Shown one piece after another: positions 4,587-6,919 of a DNA stretch of 6,919 bases. Made by a program: the position numbers and the translations under genes. Position 1 is the first letter of the stretch. Every line of letters starts with the position of its first letter. The notes under the pieces are model-generated. The model did no database searches. It was not told where the DNA came from and was given only the letters and a program-made list of their open reading frames with translations. Origin of the DNA: an uncultured Solirubrobacterales bacterium (GTDB lineage Bacteria > Actinomycetota > Thermoleophilia > Solirubrobacterales > Solirubrobacteraceae); NCBI GenBank assembly GCA_903953065.1, contig CAJBIG010000212.1, forward strand, positions 1-6,919. Reading direction: 5' to 3'.

Positions 4587-6074
4587 ATGAGCGGCGCTAC
4601 GGGAATGGTCGCCGCAGGCCACCAGACGACTGCCGAAGTTGGTGCTGAGGTTCTGCGCGCCGGCGGCAACGCGGTTGACGCGGCGGTCGCGGCGATGCTC
4701 GCTTCATGGGTTTGCGAACCACTCTTGACCGGCCCCGGCGCCGGCGGCTACATGCTCGTCGCCGGAGCCGGTGAGGAGCCAACGCTGCTCGACTTCTTCG
4801 TCGCCGCCCCCGGCCACGGCGCCGACGTCGACCACGCGCCGCTTGAAGCGGTTGAGGTTTCGTTTGGTGACGCAACGCAGACCTTTCATTGCGGCGCGGC
4901 TTCCTGCGGCGTCCCCGGCAGCCCAGCGGGAATCGCCGCCGCCGCGGAACGCTGGGGCACACTGCCCTTGAGCGACTTGGCTGCCCCTGCCGCGCGGCTG
5001 GCGCGTGAGGGCGTGCCGCTGAACGAGGCGCAGGCCTACGTCTTCGAGATTCTCGAAGCGATTCTCCGTTCCACGCCCGGCGCGCTCGATGAGTTCACGC
5101 GTGACGGACTGCCGCTGGCGCTCGGGGAACCGTTCGCCAGCCCGCAGCTGGCAGAGACGATCGAGCGGCTTGGAACCGACGGCGCGGCGCCGTTCTACAC
5201 CGGCGACATCGCCGACGCGATCGTCGCCGAGGTGCAGGAGCTCGGCGGCCTGCTCGACCTCGCCGACCTTGCCGCCTACGAGGTGATCGCGCGTGAGCCA
5301 GCCGCCGCCGAATATCGCGGCCGCACGATCCTCACGAACCCGCCGCCGTCGGCCGGTGGCGCGTTGCTGGTGTTGGCCTTCTCGCGCTTGCAGCAGATCT
5401 GCCCCGAAGGCGTTCCGACCAACGCTCAACTGCTCGAAGTAGTCGACGAAGCGCAGGCGCTGCGAACGCCGCAGTTCACGGCCGGCCTAATCGACCCTGA
5501 TTTCATGCGCCGCTTTCTTGCCGCCAACCTTGGCTCTACGACGCACGTAAGCGTGATCGACAACGATGGCCGTGCCTGCTCGGTTACCTGCTCGAACGGC
5601 GAAGGCTCGGCCGTCGTGGTTCCGGGAACGGGAATCCACCTCAACAACATGATGGGTGAAGAGGATCTAAATCCGCTCGGCTTCTTCCGCGCCGCGCCGG
5701 GTCAGCGGTTGCCGTCGATGATGGCTCCCACGGTTGTGATGGCCTCCGACGCCAGCGCCGAGCTTGCGATCGGCAGCGCCGGCTCGAATCGGATCCGTTC
5801 GGCAATTCTGCAAGTGGTTGTCAACCTGATCGACCACGGCAGCGGCGTGCAAGCAGCGGTCAACGCACCACGCTTTCACAGCGAGGGCGGCACGCTCTTC
5901 GCTGAGCCTGGCGTGGATCTAAGTGGTGTCGATGTTGGCGAGCGCGAGCTTGCCAAGTTTCGCGCCGCGAATCTCTTCTTTGGCGGCACACAGGTGGTTG
6001 CCCGCGACCTCAAGAGCGGCCGCTGCGAGGGCGGCGGCGACCCGAGGCGCGGCGGCGCGGCGGTTGGGCTGTGA
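4587..6074 (+). CDS. ggt: Gamma-glutamyltransferase-family Ntn hydrolase, divergent subclass
   Basis: GGT-family enzymes are made as one chain and cleave themselves before a threonine, which becomes the nucleophile that removes or transfers gamma-glutamyl groups, for example from glutathione. The 495-residue product begins GMVAAGHQTTAEVGAEVLRAG, the typical family start. STTHVSVIDNDG (317-328) places the predicted nucleophile at Thr318. LNNMMGEEDLNP (352-363), LPSMMAPTVV (375-384), GSAGSNRI (396-403) and NAPRFHSEGG (426-435) follow in the normal order. Several substrate-pocket residues differ from E. coli GGT by motif alignment: the Arg of DFREMAP (Arg114, glutamate carboxylate) is Phe71 in DFFVAAP, Gln430 is Met355, Asp433 is Glu358, and the second serine of the SSMSPT motif is Met378. 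The substrate may therefore not be a standard gamma-glutamyl compound. No signal peptide is visible, whereas classical GGTs are exported, and the chain is shorter than the roughly 580 residues of the E. coli enzyme. The ATG at 4605 is an alternative start. It overlaps the lipoprotein gene by 4 bases. Confidence 0.9.
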   Translation: MSGATGMVAAGHQTTAEVGAEVLRAGGNAVDAAVAAMLASWVCEPLLTGPGAGGYMLVAGAGEEPTLLDFFVAAPGHGADVDHAPLEAVEVSFGDATQTFHCGAASCGVPGSPAGIAAAAERWGTLPLSDLAAPAARLAREGVPLNEAQAYVFEILEAILRSTPGALDEFTRDGLPLALGEPFASPQLAETIERLGTDGAAPFYTGDIADAIVAEVQELGGLLDLADLAAYEVIAREPAAAEYRGRTILTNPPPSAGGALLVLAFSRLQQICPEGVPTNAQLLEVVDEAQALRTPQFTAGLIDPDFMRRFLAANLGSTTHVSVIDNDGRACSVTCSNGEGSAVVVPGTGIHLNNMMGEEDLNPLGFFRAAPGQRLPSMMAPTVVMASDASAELAIGSAGSNRIRSAILQVVVNLIDHGSGVQAAVNAPRFHSEGGTLFAEPGVDLSGVDVGERELAKFRAANLFFGGTQVVARDLKSGRCEGGGDPRRGGAAVGL

Positions 6075-6505
6075 AGCGGCGGCTCGCAGCGCTGGCGGTG
6101 GCTTGCGCCGGCGCGGCGATCGTGGCCGGCTGCGGCGGCCCGTCGGCCGATCTCTACGTGCTCGAGCGCAGCGGTTCGATCCCCGGCGCGAAGCTGACGA
6201 TGGTCGTAGGCGACGGTGGCACTGTCCGCTGCAACGGCGGCAAGGAGTATGAGATCAGCAGCGCTCAGCTGATCGACGCGCGGGCAATCGTCCGCGATCT
6301 CAACGGCGATGAGAAGGAGCCCGGCCCGGCGCGCAAGATGGTCGATCTGGAGCCCGGCAAGTACACGATTCTGCGCTACAACGTGCGAACCGAGTTTGGA
6401 ACGGTCGCTTTCAGTGACAGCTCGCGGCCGCAGCCGCCGGTCTTCTTTGCGCTCGCGAAGCTAACGCGCAATCTGGCAAAGAACGTCTGCGGTCTGCCGC
6501 GCTAG
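6071..6505 (+). CDS. Small predicted lipoprotein of unknown function
   Basis: The 144-residue product starts at a GTG that overlaps the ggt stop codon (GTGA, 6071-6074), so it is probably translated by re-initiation. The N-terminus is a clear type II signal peptide: MKRR, a hydrophobic stretch, then the lipobox VAGC with Cys21 as the predicted lipid-anchored residue. The signal peptide also confirms the GTG start. The mature part of 124 residues looks like a small strand-rich domain, with segments such as KLTMVVGDGGTVRCNGG (41-57) and GKYTILRYNV (96-105). The two remaining cysteines, Cys54 and Cys140 near the C-terminus, could form a disulphide outside the membrane. I do not recognise a family. 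Pairing with ggt suggests they are made together, but the GGT lacks an export signal, so a shared compartment is not shown. The stop codon interlocks with that of the next, convergent gene. Confidence 0.85.
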   Translation: MKRRLAALAVACAGAAIVAGCGGPSADLYVLERSGSIPGAKLTMVVGDGGTVRCNGGKEYEISSAQLIDARAIVRDLNGDEKEPGPARKMVDLEPGKYTILRYNVRTEFGTVAFSDSSRPQPPVFFALAKLTRNLAKNVCGLPR

Positions 6506-6521
6506 CCGAAGCGTACGCGGC
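6496..6521. terminator. Inverted repeat around the second interlocked stop pair (candidate)
   Basis: GCCGCG (6496-6501) pairs with CGCGGC (6516-6521). The 14-base loop begins with CTAG (6502-6505), in which both convergent genes end. No T-run follows on either strand. The arrangement parallels the one at 1119-1145, but a 6-base GC-only stem is weak evidence by itself. Confidence 0.25.
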
Positions 6522-6909
6522 CGTTTGATGCCGCACGAACCTGCGCGCGCTCAACAAACTCAAGCCGCTTGACGGTTGCCCGCAGCAGCTGCGCAACCAG
6601 CCTGATCCGCTTCGCCTCCGAGCGGAGGTCGAGCAGACCCTGCTTTGCTTCGGCGCCGAAGTCGACCGTCGCCGCCATCTCGTAGGCGCTCTTCGCTGCC
6701 AATTCCTCTGGCTCAAGCTGTTTGTCGGTCGCCTGCTCAACAAGGTCGGCGTAGGCCTCGCAGGCCTCGGCGTGGGCTTCGTTGAAGTCGCCGCTGGGAT
6801 CTTCAATTTCTGCGTCGTCGAGGAATTCGATTACCGCCGCCGGGGAGGGGAGGTCGTGGCGCTCCTCAACTACGCGAAATGGTCTCGTGCCGCGCGTAAT
6901 GATGTTCAT
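6502..6909 (-). CDS. Small unrecognised helical protein (start near window edge)
   Basis: The 135-residue frame ends in a TAG overlapping the lipoprotein stop codon. The ATG at 6909 is preceded by GGACGGGCGG, a purine-rich but imperfect ribosome binding site. The frame stays open to the window edge, so a longer N-terminus cannot be excluded. A short N-terminal part (MNIITRGTRPFRVVEERHDLP) is followed by an acidic helical segment (about 43-80, rich in Ala and Glu) and a more basic helix (84-127, for example LRSEAKRIRLVAQLLR) that could form a coiled coil or helical hairpin. There is no signal peptide or membrane segment. I do not recognise the family. Coding is supported by frame length, neighbour-like composition and the tight junction with the previous gene. 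Confidence 0.7.
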   Translation of the reverse strand: MNIITRGTRPFRVVEERHDLPSPAAVIEFLDDAEIEDPSGDFNEAHAEACEAYADLVEQATDKQLEPEELAAKSAYEMAATVDFGAEAKQGLLDLRSEAKRIRLVAQLLRATVKRLEFVERAQVRAASNGRVRFG

Positions 6910-6919
6910 CCGCCCGTCC

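Noticed and set aside
4704..5429. 241-residue open frame on the minus strand
   Set aside because: It is antisense to the GGT-family gene, is rich in Arg and Gly from codon-position bias, and has no family motif.

Overview
The window is GC-rich, gene-dense chromosomal DNA with short or overlapping intergenic gaps. The protein set suggests an actinomycetote, possibly of class Thermoleophilia (Solirubrobacterales-like). The clues are an ArsA/Get3-type ATPase with the GSGGVGKTT P-loop I associate with one member of the actinobacterial ArsA pair, an FtsZ ending in a DVPxF-type tail, a possible leaderless start, and a lipoprotein I can only describe as lineage-type. This placement is inference; no rRNA or marker search was possible. 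No mobile element, CRISPR array, tRNA or rRNA was seen.

Layout from left to right: (1) the 3' part of an unrecognised, mostly helical protein gene (+, 1-1137) that runs in from outside the window; (2) a convergent ArsA-like ATPase gene (-, 1134-2258) whose stop codon interlocks with that of the first gene; (3) a 129-base divergent intergenic region; (4) a ParA-family ATPase gene (+, 2388-3152) overlapping by 8 bases (5) an ftsZ gene (+, 3145-4530) that encodes an unusual N-terminal extension of about 105 residues; (6) a 56-base gap with two competing small hairpins and a candidate -10 box; (7) a divergent gamma-glutamyltransferase-family gene (+, 4587-6074) overlapping by 4 bases (8) a small lipoprotein gene (+, 6071-6505); (9) a convergent small helical protein gene (-, 6502-6909), again with interlocked stop codons, running to the right edge.

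The most interesting part is the ParA-FtsZ pair. ParA-family ATPases normally work with a ParB-type activator, or in the MipZ/PomZ branch they position FtsZ. Here there is no parB and no dcw-cluster neighbour (ftsA, ftsQ, mur genes). Instead the ParA is translationally coupled to an FtsZ whose added N-terminus begins with a short basic peptide (residues 1-22) that resembles the ParA-activating N-terminal peptides of ParB proteins. The working hypothesis is a ParA-like positioning ATPase acting directly on the division tubulin through this extension. The ggt-lipoprotein pair looks like a separate two-gene unit. The two convergent junctions leave no room for terminators outside coding sequence, and both carry an inverted repeat around the overlapping stop codons.
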